The translations under genes were made by a program, and so were the position numbers. From contig CM019823.1 of NCBI GenBank assembly GCA_009763385.1, positions 94,375,104 through 94,439,103 of the forward strand: a stretch of 64,000 nucleotides of DNA, read 5' to 3'. Below, piece by piece: positions 54,645 to 64,000 of the stretch. Positions within the stretch are counted from its first letter, which is position 1. Every line of letters starts with the position of its first letter. The notes under the pieces were generated by a model. The model saw nothing but the letters and a program-made list of their open reading frames with translations. It ran no database searches and was not told the origin of the DNA. This DNA is from Coix lacryma-jobi var. lacryma-jobi (taxonomy: Eukaryota; Streptophyta; Magnoliopsida; Poales; Poaceae).

Positions 54645-56390
54645 TCATCCACTAGTTGATGGTACCCAAACTTGTTTGGGTCCTCTCAAGTTAGGTGCAA
54701 CATACTTTGGCATAGCCTTAGTATGAATAGCGGGATGAGTTGTAATGGTAGTCTTAGAGGTACCATTATCATCCTTCCTAAGCATAGAATCATTAGCAAT
54801 TGAAATAGGCTTAGGAATGTTACCTAGGGGACATGAATGAGCCATGTGTCCCCTTTCCCGGCATGAGTAGCAATTTCTTCTTGATTGAGCCTTCTCTTCC
54901 TTGCTCATGTGTTGCTTCTCATTGCCTTGCCTCACTTGGGTTGCTTGAGCCTTCTTCTCAAGCTTGTTGGGACACTTTGAGGCAAAGTGACCCATCTTCT
55001 CACATTCATAGCACTTGACTTGGGCGAGGTCTTGTGTTGATCTTGATCTTCTACCTCCCCTTCTTGTCTTCTTCCCCATATCATCATCTTCATGGTTGAT
55101 CTTGATTTGATCTTGGGGCTTCTTCTTGTTGGGGCAAGCTTTTGCAAGATGTCCCATCTCATGGCATTGATAGCACATGAAATGAGATAGCTTTTCTTGT
55201 TCTTGCTTCTTCATTTCTCTTTCATGTCTTCTCTTGCCCCATCTCTTGCCTTTGACATTGCTTTTGTCAAAGCCAATGCCACTCATGTCACCATAGCTTC
55301 TTTGATTTTTCATCATGTGCTCATGGGTGACCTTTGATCTACACCACCTCTCTAACTTGTTGCTCAAGTTCTTCACTTCACTTTTGAGCTCATTGTTCTC
55401 CTTCAAAATGTTAGTCTCACAAGACAAGGAAGTAGAACAAGCATCTATATGTGAAGAACATGGCATAGATAATAAATCATTACAAGAGGTGGATACATGC
55501 TTCTTCTCTACATCACAAGGGTTAGCACAAATATGTGATTGATCATTTGACCCAAATGATGAGCTCTCACTAGTTTTAGTTTCTACATTAGAAAGCTTCT
55601 TAGTGAGAAAAGCATGGTCTTGTACCAAGTTGTCATGAGCAACACTAAGTTCCTCATGAGTCAATTTAAGCTCATCATGTGAACAAGTAGTGACATAAAG
55701 TAGATGCTTTTGTTGTTCACATGCATACTTTAGAAATGAGTTTTCTTTTTCTAATTTTGCATTTTTAGACATCTCATTTTCTAAAGCTTTGGTGAGTCTA
55801 CATACAAGCTCTACATTTGGATCATCACAATCAACTACCACATTTGCAAATGATACCTTGGTGTCACCGTGTGACATGAAGCAATGTGGTGTAGAGGAAG
55901 AGCTTGTGGAGACATCACTCTCATAGCCATCATCCTTGTCAAGTGATCTTGTGGATTGATCATCATCTTCATCACTTGACCATGAGGTGGAGCAATCTTC
56001 CACAACCGCCATGTTGTGGTCATGCTCAACATCCTCATGTGCCTCCTTCTCGGGCTCACTAACATCATCATCATTTGGATCACTCCCATACTTGTCATTT
56101 AGGTACTTCCACATGTTATGGGAGGACTCCATATCCATGATCTCACTAAAGATATCATCATGCAAAGATCTAAAAATGATGTTAGTAGCTTGGCACTCGA
56201 GATCTAGGCATTTCTCTTGTGCTTGAGTTAGATTCTTTTCATCCAACACATGAGAAAAGCCTACATCTACGATCCACCACATTTGAGGGCAAATAAACTT
56301 GAAATTACACATCATCCAAGTTTTCCATCGTGTAAAGTGAGTGCCATTAAAAATGTGTGGACAATCAATGCCTAGCCCGTAAGTCGCCAT
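54645..56390 (-). CDS. Sirevirus-like gag, unit 2, 581 aa
   Basis: The translation reads the same as unit 1 over its full length, including the three CCHC knuckles and the RGPKQVWVPSTSG end. ATG 56390 follows the primer site at 56428-56439. This is the unit that would be transcribed from LTR C, the outer 5' LTR on the minus strand. The two identical gag frames mean duplication was recent. Confidence 0.88.
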   Translation of the reverse strand: MATYGLGIDCPHIFNGTHFTRWKTWMMCNFKFICPQMWWIVDVGFSHVLDEKNLTQAQEKCLDLECQATNIIFRSLHDDIFSEIMDMESSHNMWKYLNDKYGSDPNDDDVSEPEKEAHEDVEHDHNMAVVEDCSTSWSSDEDDDQSTRSLDKDDGYESDVSTSSSSTPHCFMSHGDTKVSFANVVVDCDDPNVELVCRLTKALENEMSKNAKLEKENSFLKYACEQQKHLLYVTTCSHDELKLTHEELSVAHDNLVQDHAFLTKKLSNVETKTSESSSFGSNDQSHICANPCDVEKKHVSTSCNDLLSMPCSSHIDACSTSLSCETNILKENNELKSEVKNLSNKLERWCRSKVTHEHMMKNQRSYGDMSGIGFDKSNVKGKRWGKRRHEREMKKQEQEKLSHFMCYQCHEMGHLAKACPNKKKPQDQIKINHEDDDMGKKTRRGGRRSRSTQDLAQVKCYECEKMGHFASKCPNKLEKKAQATQVRQGNEKQHMSKEEKAQSRRNCYSCRERGHMAHSCPLGNIPKPISIANDSMLRKDDNGTSKTTITTHPAIHTKAMPKYVAPNLRGPKQVWVPSTSG

Positions 56391-56427
56391 CCTCTCGGGT
56401 CGGTAAAGACCACAAATGAGAGACCTA

Positions 56428-56439
56428 GCTCTGATACCA
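56428..56439 (-). promoter_or_regulatory. Primer-binding site, unit 2
   Basis: On the minus strand: TGGTATCAGAGC, two bases inside LTR C. Confidence 0.88.
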
Positions 56440-56441
56440 CT

Positions 56442-59244
56442 TGAAGGGTCGAGATGGCGGACTAGAGGGGGGGGGTGAATAGTCCCTTTTAAAATTAAAC
56501 TTAATTGGAGCGGCTAACCGAAACAAATGCGGAATTAAAACTATCGGTCTAGCCAAGACTACACCCCCTCTACCTATACTCTATGACACCTTACAAAAGA
56601 TCCTAATCAATGCAAATAAGGTGTCGGGCTAGCTAGAGCTCACTTAACCAATTCTAGAAGCAAGGTCACACAAGCCTATGCAACTAGTACTTCAAGCACG
56701 GGGGAGCTCCTAAGCAATCTAGCAAGCAAAGCACAAAGCCTAAGCTCACTAGCAATGCTCAATAACAAGGCTACCCAAGCCAAATTAGAGAGCTCAACTT
56801 AGCTACACAAACTAAGCAACTAAACACTAGCACAAGAATAAATATTGCAATACAAGCTAGGGCAAACAGCAGGCAGTCGGTACTACCGAGCTGTAGGGCC
56901 GGTACTACCGATGCCGGTACTACCGGGCTTCCAAGCCGGTACTACCGAGCACCTGCAGGAAGCTACGAAATCGAAGGGGGTGAGATGCAATCTCAGATCT
57001 AGCAATTACCCCACTTCCCTAGATGTTGTAGATGCCGATTGTAGCTTCCTCACGTCTTGATTCCTTGCCAAAATGTGGATCGAGCCTTCCCAACCTAAGA
57101 TAGAGTGATAGAGGGAGGAAGAACACGAAGAACACAAGAACAAGCGTAATATGCAAGGAAACAAGAATAATAAGAGCAACAAGGGACGGGGACACAAGAT
57201 TTTATCCCGAGGTTCACTTGGTTGCCACCAAGCTAGTCCCCGTTGAAGCAAGCCCAAGGTTGCCGCCGATCCTCTTGCTAGTGGTGACCCTAAGTCACGC
57301 TCTCCACGATGGAGTGCTCACCAAGAGCTCTAGCGTTCGATCCGGCCGGACCACTTGGCGCTCTTCACGCCTCTTCTCCACTAGAGTTGCTCTTCGCGAT
57401 CTCCCGCGGGGCAAGCACAATGCCCCTCACAAATCTTCTCCGGAGCCACGCACAATCTTCACGCGGGCTTCACGACGGAGACGAGCACCAAGCCGTCTAG
57501 GAGGTGGCAACCTCCAAGAGTAATAAGCACCACCGGCTGGCAACTCAATCACCTAGTGCCAACTCTTGCAATCTCTCAAAGCAACGCACTAGAATCGCTC
57601 ACTCGCAATAGATTCGCACACTAGCAAGCACAAGCGAGTTAGAGGGCTCCCAGGAACATCCACACAAGCCACCAAGGCTTTGGAGTGCTCCAGCAACCGG
57701 CCCACAGCCGGCCTCCACCCCTATTTATAGAGGGGAGCGGCCAACTAGCCGTTTCCCCTTTCGTGCGCTTCGGTCGGTAGTACCGACCCCCCTGGGCGGT
57801 AGTACCGACAGTGTCAGAACTAGCCGTTACACACGGCGCGTTGACCAAAACGAACAACCGACTCCTGGTCGGTACCTCCGATGGTCGGTAGTACCGGCCC
57901 TATGGCGGTACTACCGACAGGCCAAACTGGGGACTATACAGAGAGCCCCGAACTCCTTCGCCTTCGGATCTTCCAAAGGTCGGTAGTACCGGCCCTATGG
58001 CGGGACTACCGACAGGCCAACATTGGATCTACACAGAGAGCATCCAAAACTCCTCCATACCATGGTACTACCGACCCCCTGGTCGGTACTACCGAGCCCG
58101 GTACTACCGGCCCTATGGCGGTACTACCGGTAGGCCAAAACTGGCCACTTCCAGAGAGCTTCCAAACTCCTCACACCTCGAAACCTCGAACGGTCGGTAG
58201 TACCGACCCTATGGCGGTACTACCGGCAGGCCAAACTCAGCTCAACACCGAGAGCCTGCAAAACCCTTCAGGGCCACGGTACCACCGACCCTCTGGTCGG
58301 TACCACCGCGGGCGGTAGTACCGAGGTTATGGGGGTACTACCGCCAGGCCAAATCGGACTCAACACAGAGAGCATTGCAAGCAGCCCCTTGGGCGGTACT
58401 ACCGACCCCCTGGGCGGTACTACCGACCACACTCAGAAAACTCCATTTTCTTCTCTGTGTTGATCCAAATCAACTCCAACAACTTCTCCTTTGCAAATGT
58501 GCCAACACCACCAAGTGTACACCATCCTGTGCATGTGTGTTAGCATTTTCGCATTCATTTTCAAAGGATTTTCTCTTTTACTCATAACGCCACTCGATCT
58601 TAGTAACATCGCAAAGTTAGATCGCTCAAGTGGCACTAGATGACCGATATGCAAACAAGTTTGCTCCTCTTAATAGTACGGCCATCTATCCTAAACCCGG
58701 TCATAAACTTCTCTACACACCTATGACCGGTGAAATGAAATGCCCTACAAATATACCTTTGCCTTGCGCATTCCATTCCATCTCCTCCGGTGTTGATGCA
58801 ACACATGCACCAACCTCTTCATCAAATGATATGATCCACTTCATATCATCACATGGCCTCCATGGTCCATCGATCTTGACATCACTTGCTCTTCACCATC
58901 GCGTCGGTCCTTCGGCGCCAAGTCTTGCTTAAGCCTCCCGACACTCGGTACCAACGGCTTCAAAGCCTAAACTTGCCCTTCACCTTCGCAACCGGTCCAT
59001 CAAGCCAAGTTTTGCCTTGATCTTCTCCATCTTAGCCACATGACCACATGTCATGTCACATATGCAATAAGCTCCTTCTTCACATGTGTGAGCCTTGCGA
59101 CATATTCCAAGCCATTTCTCCTCTATGGCATATGTTGCTCACACATGATCACCTATGGACTAATCACCTGTGTAATTCACTTCAAACACATATTAGTCCA
59201 CCTAAGTTGTCACTCAATTACCAAAACCAAACAAGAACCTTTCA
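56442..59244 (-). repeat. LTR C (outer 5' LTR), 2803 bp
   Basis: The longest copy. CGGTANTACCG quasi-palindromes cluster at 56875-56950 and 57770-58430; an extra 16-bp unit (gagcccggtactaccg) is at about 58092. Outer end TGAAAGGTTC differs by one base from LTRs A and B. It is followed by TSD CACGA at 59245. Confidence 0.88.
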
Positions 59245-60343
59245 CACGACCCCTCTTCGGCCGCGATACAACCTCTTTCTCCTCCGCGGCAGCATGCTTC
59301 CTTTTCTTCGGCGCATCCTGGCTCAAAGGTGTGGGCCAGTCAGCATACTGGATCTCAAGAATGTCGAATAACCTGTTAACTCGACCTCCACTACCCACCG
59401 AGCTGTGGATAGCCTTAACCTCCAATGTGGACAACTTTCCAACAAGGTCCTCCGCTCTCTGCTGAACACGCTTGTAGATAGCTTTAATTCCATCTTCACG
59501 CCTGGGAAACTTCCTAAGGACATTTTCCCAAACCCTGTTCAGCTCAACCTTCGGTTTCTTCAAACCTTTACCCTCGTACTTGGGGTCATCCTCAACTACA
59601 AACCACACATGTCTCTGACTAAGGGGCCAAACCTTGGCACAACAATACTCCTCGACTAAGTCGCGAGCACACTGAGAGCGCGCAACCACCCTTAGATAGT
59701 CAACAGCGGCATGCGCCTCGGCGCTCATCTTAGCTTCAGCACTCACGTCACCGAGTGGCGGAAGCTCGTCGCAAAGCTCGGCGTTACCACTAAGCTTGTA
59801 GTATAACCAAAACTCTTGCCACCCACTGGTCCACTTGTTCTTCTGGGCCTGCACCGGCAACTCAGATCCGGCGCGGTGGCGAAAGGTGTACACTGCAAAC
59901 TGACCGAGGCTGGTGTTACCCTCGCCATCCGAAATCTTGCGAGGCTGCATGTCCACACGATGAGTTCAAACAAAACCCTCGACATGAGGAACAACGCCCT
60001 GAGAACGGCACGCCCAAACATATACTGACATCTTCGTGAAACGCGACTGTGTGAGCTGATGAAACCGCAAATTGAACCTCTGTAGAATTGAAGTCACAAA
60101 GGAGTCAACAGGGAAGCGCAGTCCAGCTGAAAAGAACTCCTCAAACACCACAACCTCATCAGCGTCCGGCTTCGGCAAAGTCTCTCCAGCACTGGTGCTC
60201 GCCTTTCCATCCTCGATCCAACCTCGCTTGACATAAGCTGCCAACTCCGAACTGCAGACCCGGCCGAGACCGAACTCAAAAGTCACCCCATCATCAGCAG
60301 CTGGCGGAGAAGCAACACGAGCGGTTTGCTTGGACCTAGACAT
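59245..60343 (-). pseudogene. Tat-2 antisense gene, exon 1, 5' part
   Basis: ATG at 60343. The protein starts MSRSKQTARVASP, like Tat-1 MARLKQTARAVSP. The PF04195-like region (VFEEFFSAGLRFPVDSF...VYVWACRSQGVVP) is nearly unchanged. TGA at 59966-59968 stands where Tat-1 has an Arg codon (CGT). The rest is open to the basic KKRKH...RPKRGR segment, where the insertion lies. Conserved with synonymous changes in the N-terminal motif. Confidence 0.85.
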
Positions 60344-60490
60344 CTCTCAAACTAAACTAAAACCCTCGCTGAACACAATACGCACAACCTTCGCAACTAG
60401 ACAAAACCAACCTTCGCCACAAGAAATGCGCGGCAGCAGGATGGCTATAGCAAAAGGAGGGCACGACTTCAACCCCTCACCAACCCCATC

Positions 60491-60498
60491 TATTTATA
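60491..60498 (-). promoter_or_regulatory. Antisense-gene TATA box (Tat-2)
   Basis: Minus strand TATAAATA, 155 bp upstream of the ATG at 60343, the same distance as in Tat-1 (19067 to 18912). Confidence 0.65.
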
Positions 60499-60703
60499 AG
60501 CCGAGAGACGAGCCACATCACCCGACAAAACTGGCACGACAACCGAAATCCACGGCGCAAAAAACGAAACGGACCTCAACAGTGCAAACAAGAATACAAC
60601 GGCCCGGCCCAAAAGCAGCCGCGGGCGTCGCTGCCAAGGGTCTCGTTACGTTTCCCATCAAAGAGCGCTGCTTCGGCCTAAGTACTGTTCTTTAGATCCA
60701 AGG

Positions 60704-60717
60704 CAACGAGGGGCTAC
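60704..60717 (+). promoter_or_regulatory. Tat-2 polypurine tract
   Basis: caacgaggggctac immediately before the LTR start, identical to Tat-1 at 19271-19284. Confidence 0.8.
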
Positions 60718-61369
60718 TGTTGGGGGAAGGGACCCTCGACAGTGGCGCCACGCAGGCTGGCACATAAGCGACCCTCGCGCGACCCGCGCGCCCTCGCAAA
60801 ACTTTCTTCTCTTCGTTTGTTGGACCCTTTGGATCGGGTTTTTCTAACCTTCGATTGCAGGCTCGACCTTCAAGTTTCTTTGTGGTTCTTGCAGGTGAAT
60901 GGGCGCGGAGAACACAGAAAGCGACCCCCGCGCGTTCCGTGGCTCCTTCGCTTAAAACGTCGAGCTCAGCGGGTGACGAGCGAACACGGACCTCGCGACA
61001 GTTTAGGCCGAGGGGTTAGCCCCCACGTCCTTGCGAAGGTGTGCGGGGGCCAAATGGCGGCGGATGGGTGGAAGGCAAACTAGGGTTTCCATTCTGGCTG
61101 TGTTTGTACGGTTCTACCCTTTCGCTGTATGATGCTAGGGAATCTTTTCTGTACCCTTTTGTAATTTGGCCGGCATCCCTTGGTATTCCCTATAAATACC
61201 AAGGGATGAACAGTGTAAAAGCGGGATTTTTTGGGAATAGAGAAATTTTTTCCACCGTCTTACTTTCCTGCCCCTTCGCTTCCTGCACCTTCGCTAGGGC
61301 TCACGACAGTTGGTCACCCTCGCCCTTCCTCTGTACTGAAACGGAGGTAGGGCAGGTGCGCACCCAACA
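60718..61369 (+). repeat. Tat-2 3' LTR, 652 bp
   Basis: TGTTGGG...CCCAACA ends as in Tat-1. Shared blocks are the start ggaccctcg, 'cccttttgtaatttggcc' and 'ccctataaatacc'; the middle has diverged. The TATA box is at 61191-61197, inside an inverted repeat. Confidence 0.88.
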
Positions 61370-62640
61370 TTGAGAGAGCGTCGTCCCACAATTAGATTTT
61401 GTATTATTGGACGCGCTATCATCACACCGGTTTTTAATAGAAAAAGATGCATTCAAAAATCTTAAAAAAAATAAAAAAAAGTAAAAGTAAAAGAAAAGGA
61501 AAAAAAGAAAGAAAAAAAAGCTACAGTAACACAGCCTGTGGGAGGGCGCCAATCCTCCCGCGGGTATAGATTAGAATATTTCTCTCCTTTTTTGGGCGTG
61601 AAATTCCTGGTTCCTTGCACATTTGGATGTATATTTTTTTCTCCTGCCAAAGCATTACTATTTGCTTAATTTGATGGATTGCATAACACTACATTAGAGC
61701 CTCATAACAGGAACAGTTTATAGTAAATTGTTTACCTCATTTGTGGTGATGCTGTTGTCGTAACTACTAAGATCCTTCCGTTCGAATTTGAATTTGTACC
61801 TGATTCTGCTTTTAGTATTAAAATTTCCAAATTGTGGTAACTCCCACTCCTAATGACGACCATTTCACGGTAAATTTGTGTTGCCTTTATAGCAATTCCT
61901 CAGAACACCGTATGTGAATGGTATTACGAGAATTCTGTTGATATAGTAAGTGCTTATGGTAAATTGCACGAAATATTACGGGCCCAGCTGTAGTAGGTGT
62001 TTACGGCCAATTTACCTTTGCATGGAATATTTGTATATTTAATTAGCTTATTATGGTAAATTGGCTAATAAGCAAATACTGTACGCATATAGTAAGTACA
62101 CAGAATTGTGCTAATAATATATCCTACTTATCATCTCCAAATATTCAAATTAATGTGATTGTTAGTCCAATAATGAAATTCCGTCGCTATGGTTCTACAT
62201 ACAATCTTGGTGACCAATTCTAGTAAATTTGACCCCTAATTGTCGTCCTATATTATCCGACAATTTCAATTATCGTAACTACTAACTACTGTAGTCCATA
62301 ATAAAAAAAATTATGCAAAGTCCATAGTAAAATTGACTCGCAACTATCGTAACTACACTGAGTTGCCATACAACCTTGACTAGCAATTATAGTAACTTCA
62401 TTAAAAATAGTAATTGTGTATTCAAATTAACGTATCAAAATATTTTATTTAACGTAATTTGTTCACCTTGCATGCACGTGACAATACTTATCCCTGCTCT
62501 CGTATCGTGTGCACATTTCACCAAACAAGGCTGACCTGCTCCTCCGGCAGGAGCACCGGCCACGTCACTCCAATTTATCTGGCCGTCTGATCTTCTATCG
62601 ACTGCCTCGGATTTCTTTGAGCGGATTTCCATCAGAAGCG
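61370..62640. other. AT-rich intergenic DNA, no gene recognised
   Basis: No long open frame and no retrotransposon motif. An A-rich low-complexity run is at 61460-61525. Words such as ggtaaatt, tagtaa and gtaactac recur loosely at 61700-62420, which hints at an old degraded repeat, but I cannot name one. Confidence 0.6.
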
Positions 62641-63358
62641 GTTTAGTCGACTTCAGTTTATCTCTTTCGCTTCTCGTTCGTTTCTCCAGCTTCTACTTCG
62701 AATCTAATGCAATAAATAAATATCCAGTTTCTGCTTCTCCACCCTTCGCTCTCCGCAATCTCCCTCCCGACCCCGGCACCTCGCCTCTCCTCTCCTCGCA
62801 CAGAACGCCGCAACCACCGTGTCTGCCCCTGCCCCCCGCATTCCCTTCCTCTCTCTCCCTCTCCCTCTCCCTCTCTCGACGTGGCGACGTGCTGGCCAGG
62901 ACCTAGCGCCGCCGCCTCGCTGCGTGTTGTGGTGCCAGGGCAGCGGCGCCCTCGAGCAGCGCCGTGCGTCGACGCCGGCGGCGGCCGGACCCGGTCATGG
63001 CGCGCTGCTAGCGGGCACCACCGTTGACCACCGGCACAAATGCCTCCCACCGCGGCATCCTCATGGCGCGCTGCTAGCGGGCACCACCGTTGACCACCGG
63101 CACAAATGTCTCCCACCGCGGCATCCTACCTTCGATCCGCGTGTACGTGCTACTGTGCTCGACCAAACCCTAGATGCATATGCTCGAGGGCCCCAGCGGT
63201 GCCTGCCACTTCATCGGAGGCAGCGGCTCGGCTCGGCGTTCGGATGTGGCGGTAGCGCGGTGGTGGTGCTGCTGGGTCATTCGCTGCTCATCTCTCTTCC
63301 GTTGCACAGATGCCCAGCCACCAGGTACTGTTCGATGCTCCAACCTGATGGGACCCTA
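62641..63358 (+). other. GC-rich stretch, possible first exon or promoter of a host gene
   Basis: Composition switches to GC-rich with a CT microsatellite (about 62850-62880), as in many grass 5' UTRs. The plus-strand frame over about 62820-63427 has no clear ATG start (it opens at GTG) and no recognised domain. A 65-bp unit is duplicated at 62996-63125. A strong splice-donor-like CTAG|GTAAGT lies at 63356-63364. This could be a 5' UTR exon, a pseudogene or chance. Confidence 0.35.
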
Positions 63359-64000
63359 GGTAAGTTGGATTCATTTTTTTATTCATTCTTGTTTTGTTAT
63401 CTGGCGCCAGTTTGGCAGAGCGGCTGAATTGTGTTGCCGTTGTTTCTCACTTTTTGTCTAATTCTTTTTCTGTGTAGTGCGCCATAAATTTTTCAGAATT
63501 TAGCGACCAAATTGAGACTGACATATTTTAGTTTTGAACAATATTGAAACAGCCAACAACATCATTGTGGTTTGTGGTATTGTTTAGTTGTTTTCCTAAG
63601 TGTGCTTAATACAATAGAGTAATATGATGACATAATTCTTTTGTGAATAGTTAAAATTCTAAGGAATTTTTCTCTTTAGGAGCACAAAATATCGCTGGCT
63701 GCAGATTTTGTTAATGTTCATTTTTTAAAACTTTTTTATTGGTTCCCCAAATAATTATTTCTGCAATAGAATTCTTTACTTACATAATGTTGAATTGTTG
63801 ATGTCAATGAAAAGCAGGATCACCAAACAATCATATGCACTGGGTGGACTGTAAATAGGATTCTACTTTGTGTCCTAAAATTACATGCCTTAGTTTTAAT
63901 TCCGGATATTTTTCTTTCTCACAATCTGCGCTTCCCGATTTTGGTTTTAATACATTGGAGGCTCATGAAGCAGAGCTGCATGAAATTTAGCGACCAAGTT
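63359..64000. other. AT-rich sequence, possible intron
   Basis: No gene seen. An acceptor-like tttttctgtgtag is at 63467-63479. The word aatttagcgaccaa occurs at about 63498 and again at about 63984 at the window end. Confidence 0.4.

Larger units (their letters stand above)
42477..59244 (-). mobile_element. Tandem gag-only Sirevirus-like element: LTR-internal-LTR-internal-LTR
   Basis: Three LTRs (42477-44019, 48837-51623, 56442-59244) separate two near-identical internal regions (44020-48836, 51624-56441), all on the minus strand. The whole 16,768-bp block is flanked by one target duplication, CACGA at 42472-42476 and 59245-59249. No TSD lies at the middle LTR. LTR ends are TGAAAGG.../...CCTTCA with primer site TGGTATCAGAGC and a gggggagat purine tract, as in Sireviruses. 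Each unit encodes gag only. It inserted in exon 1 of the Tat-2 antisense gene. The tandem form most likely arose by unequal recombination between LTRs. Confidence 0.9.
39783..61369 (+). mobile_element. Tat-2: 3' part of an older Tat element, split by a 16.8 kb insertion
   Basis: Retained parts are a trace of the 66-bp repeat (39783-39880), the antisense gene (three exons), the polypurine tract and the 3' LTR (60718-61369). The 5' LTR, gag and pol are missing. The block 42477-59244 is a later insertion with TSD CACGA. Similarity to Tat-1 is clear in the antisense exons and LTR ends, but the LTRs differ greatly, so this is a related, older copy or subfamily. After the LTR, TTGAG (61370-61374) is the expected target-duplication copy. 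Confidence 0.85.

Noticed and set aside
62819..63427. 202-codon protein-coding gene
   Set aside because: It opens at GTG, has no recognised domain, contains a fresh 65-bp duplication and runs past a strong splice donor; kept only as a possible exon or promoter region.

Overview
This window is plant nuclear DNA, almost certainly from a grass (Poaceae; a panicoid is plausible but unproven). It is almost entirely nested LTR retrotransposons. The grass call rests on the element mix: Tat-, Athila- and Tekay-type Gypsy elements and Sirevirus-type Copia elements whose LTRs carry CpG-rich quasi-palindromes. I see no bacterial-type operon, no rRNA or tRNA gene and no CRISPR. The only possible host-gene sequence is the last ~1.4 kb.

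Layout. 1-6157: a Tekay/Del-like Gypsy element with a giant 4.17 kb LTR and a 1.2 kb non-coding interior. 6158-7294 plus 20045-22276: a minus-strand Copia (Copia A), reduced to gag, primer-binding site and one LTR. 7295-20044: an intact 12.75 kb Tat-lineage Gypsy element (Tat-1) inserted in the Copia A gag, with a perfect 5-bp target duplication and LTRs that read as identical. 22282-29052: plus-strand Copia pol and 3' LTR (Copia B), stop-ridden. 29053-32659: a decayed Tat-like Gypsy (Gypsy-3). 32660-37999: a truncated Athila-like Gypsy. 38000-39782: a 5' fragment of a third Copia (Copia C). 39783-42476 plus 59245-61369: the 3' part of an older Tat element (Tat-2), split by 42477-59244. That insert is a gag-only Sirevirus-like element present as a tandem LTR-internal-LTR-internal-LTR, flanked by one 5-bp target duplication. 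61370-64000: AT-rich intergenic DNA, then a GC-rich stretch that may be the start of a host gene.

The main biological interest is a gene carried antisense between pol and the 3' LTR in both Tat elements. It has three exons. All four introns seen (two per copy) are GT-AG and phase 0, at matching places. A minus-strand TATA box lies 155 bp upstream of the ATG in both copies. The protein (1097 residues in Tat-1) has a putative gypsy-type transposon domain (PF04195-like), a basic RG-rich segment, an acidic stretch and a long coiled coil. Its extreme N-terminus reads (A/S)-R-x-K-Q-T-A-R after the initiator Met, matching the histone H3 tail in sequence and in position. The antisense orientation would protect the introns from removal during retrotransposition. 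A second unusual signal is an array of 6-7 short hairpins in the U3 region of two Copia LTRs, whose stems differ from hairpin to hairpin yet mostly keep base pairing.

Reading was by eye. Alignments, ages and database matches were not computed. Family names rest on recognised motifs and element architecture.
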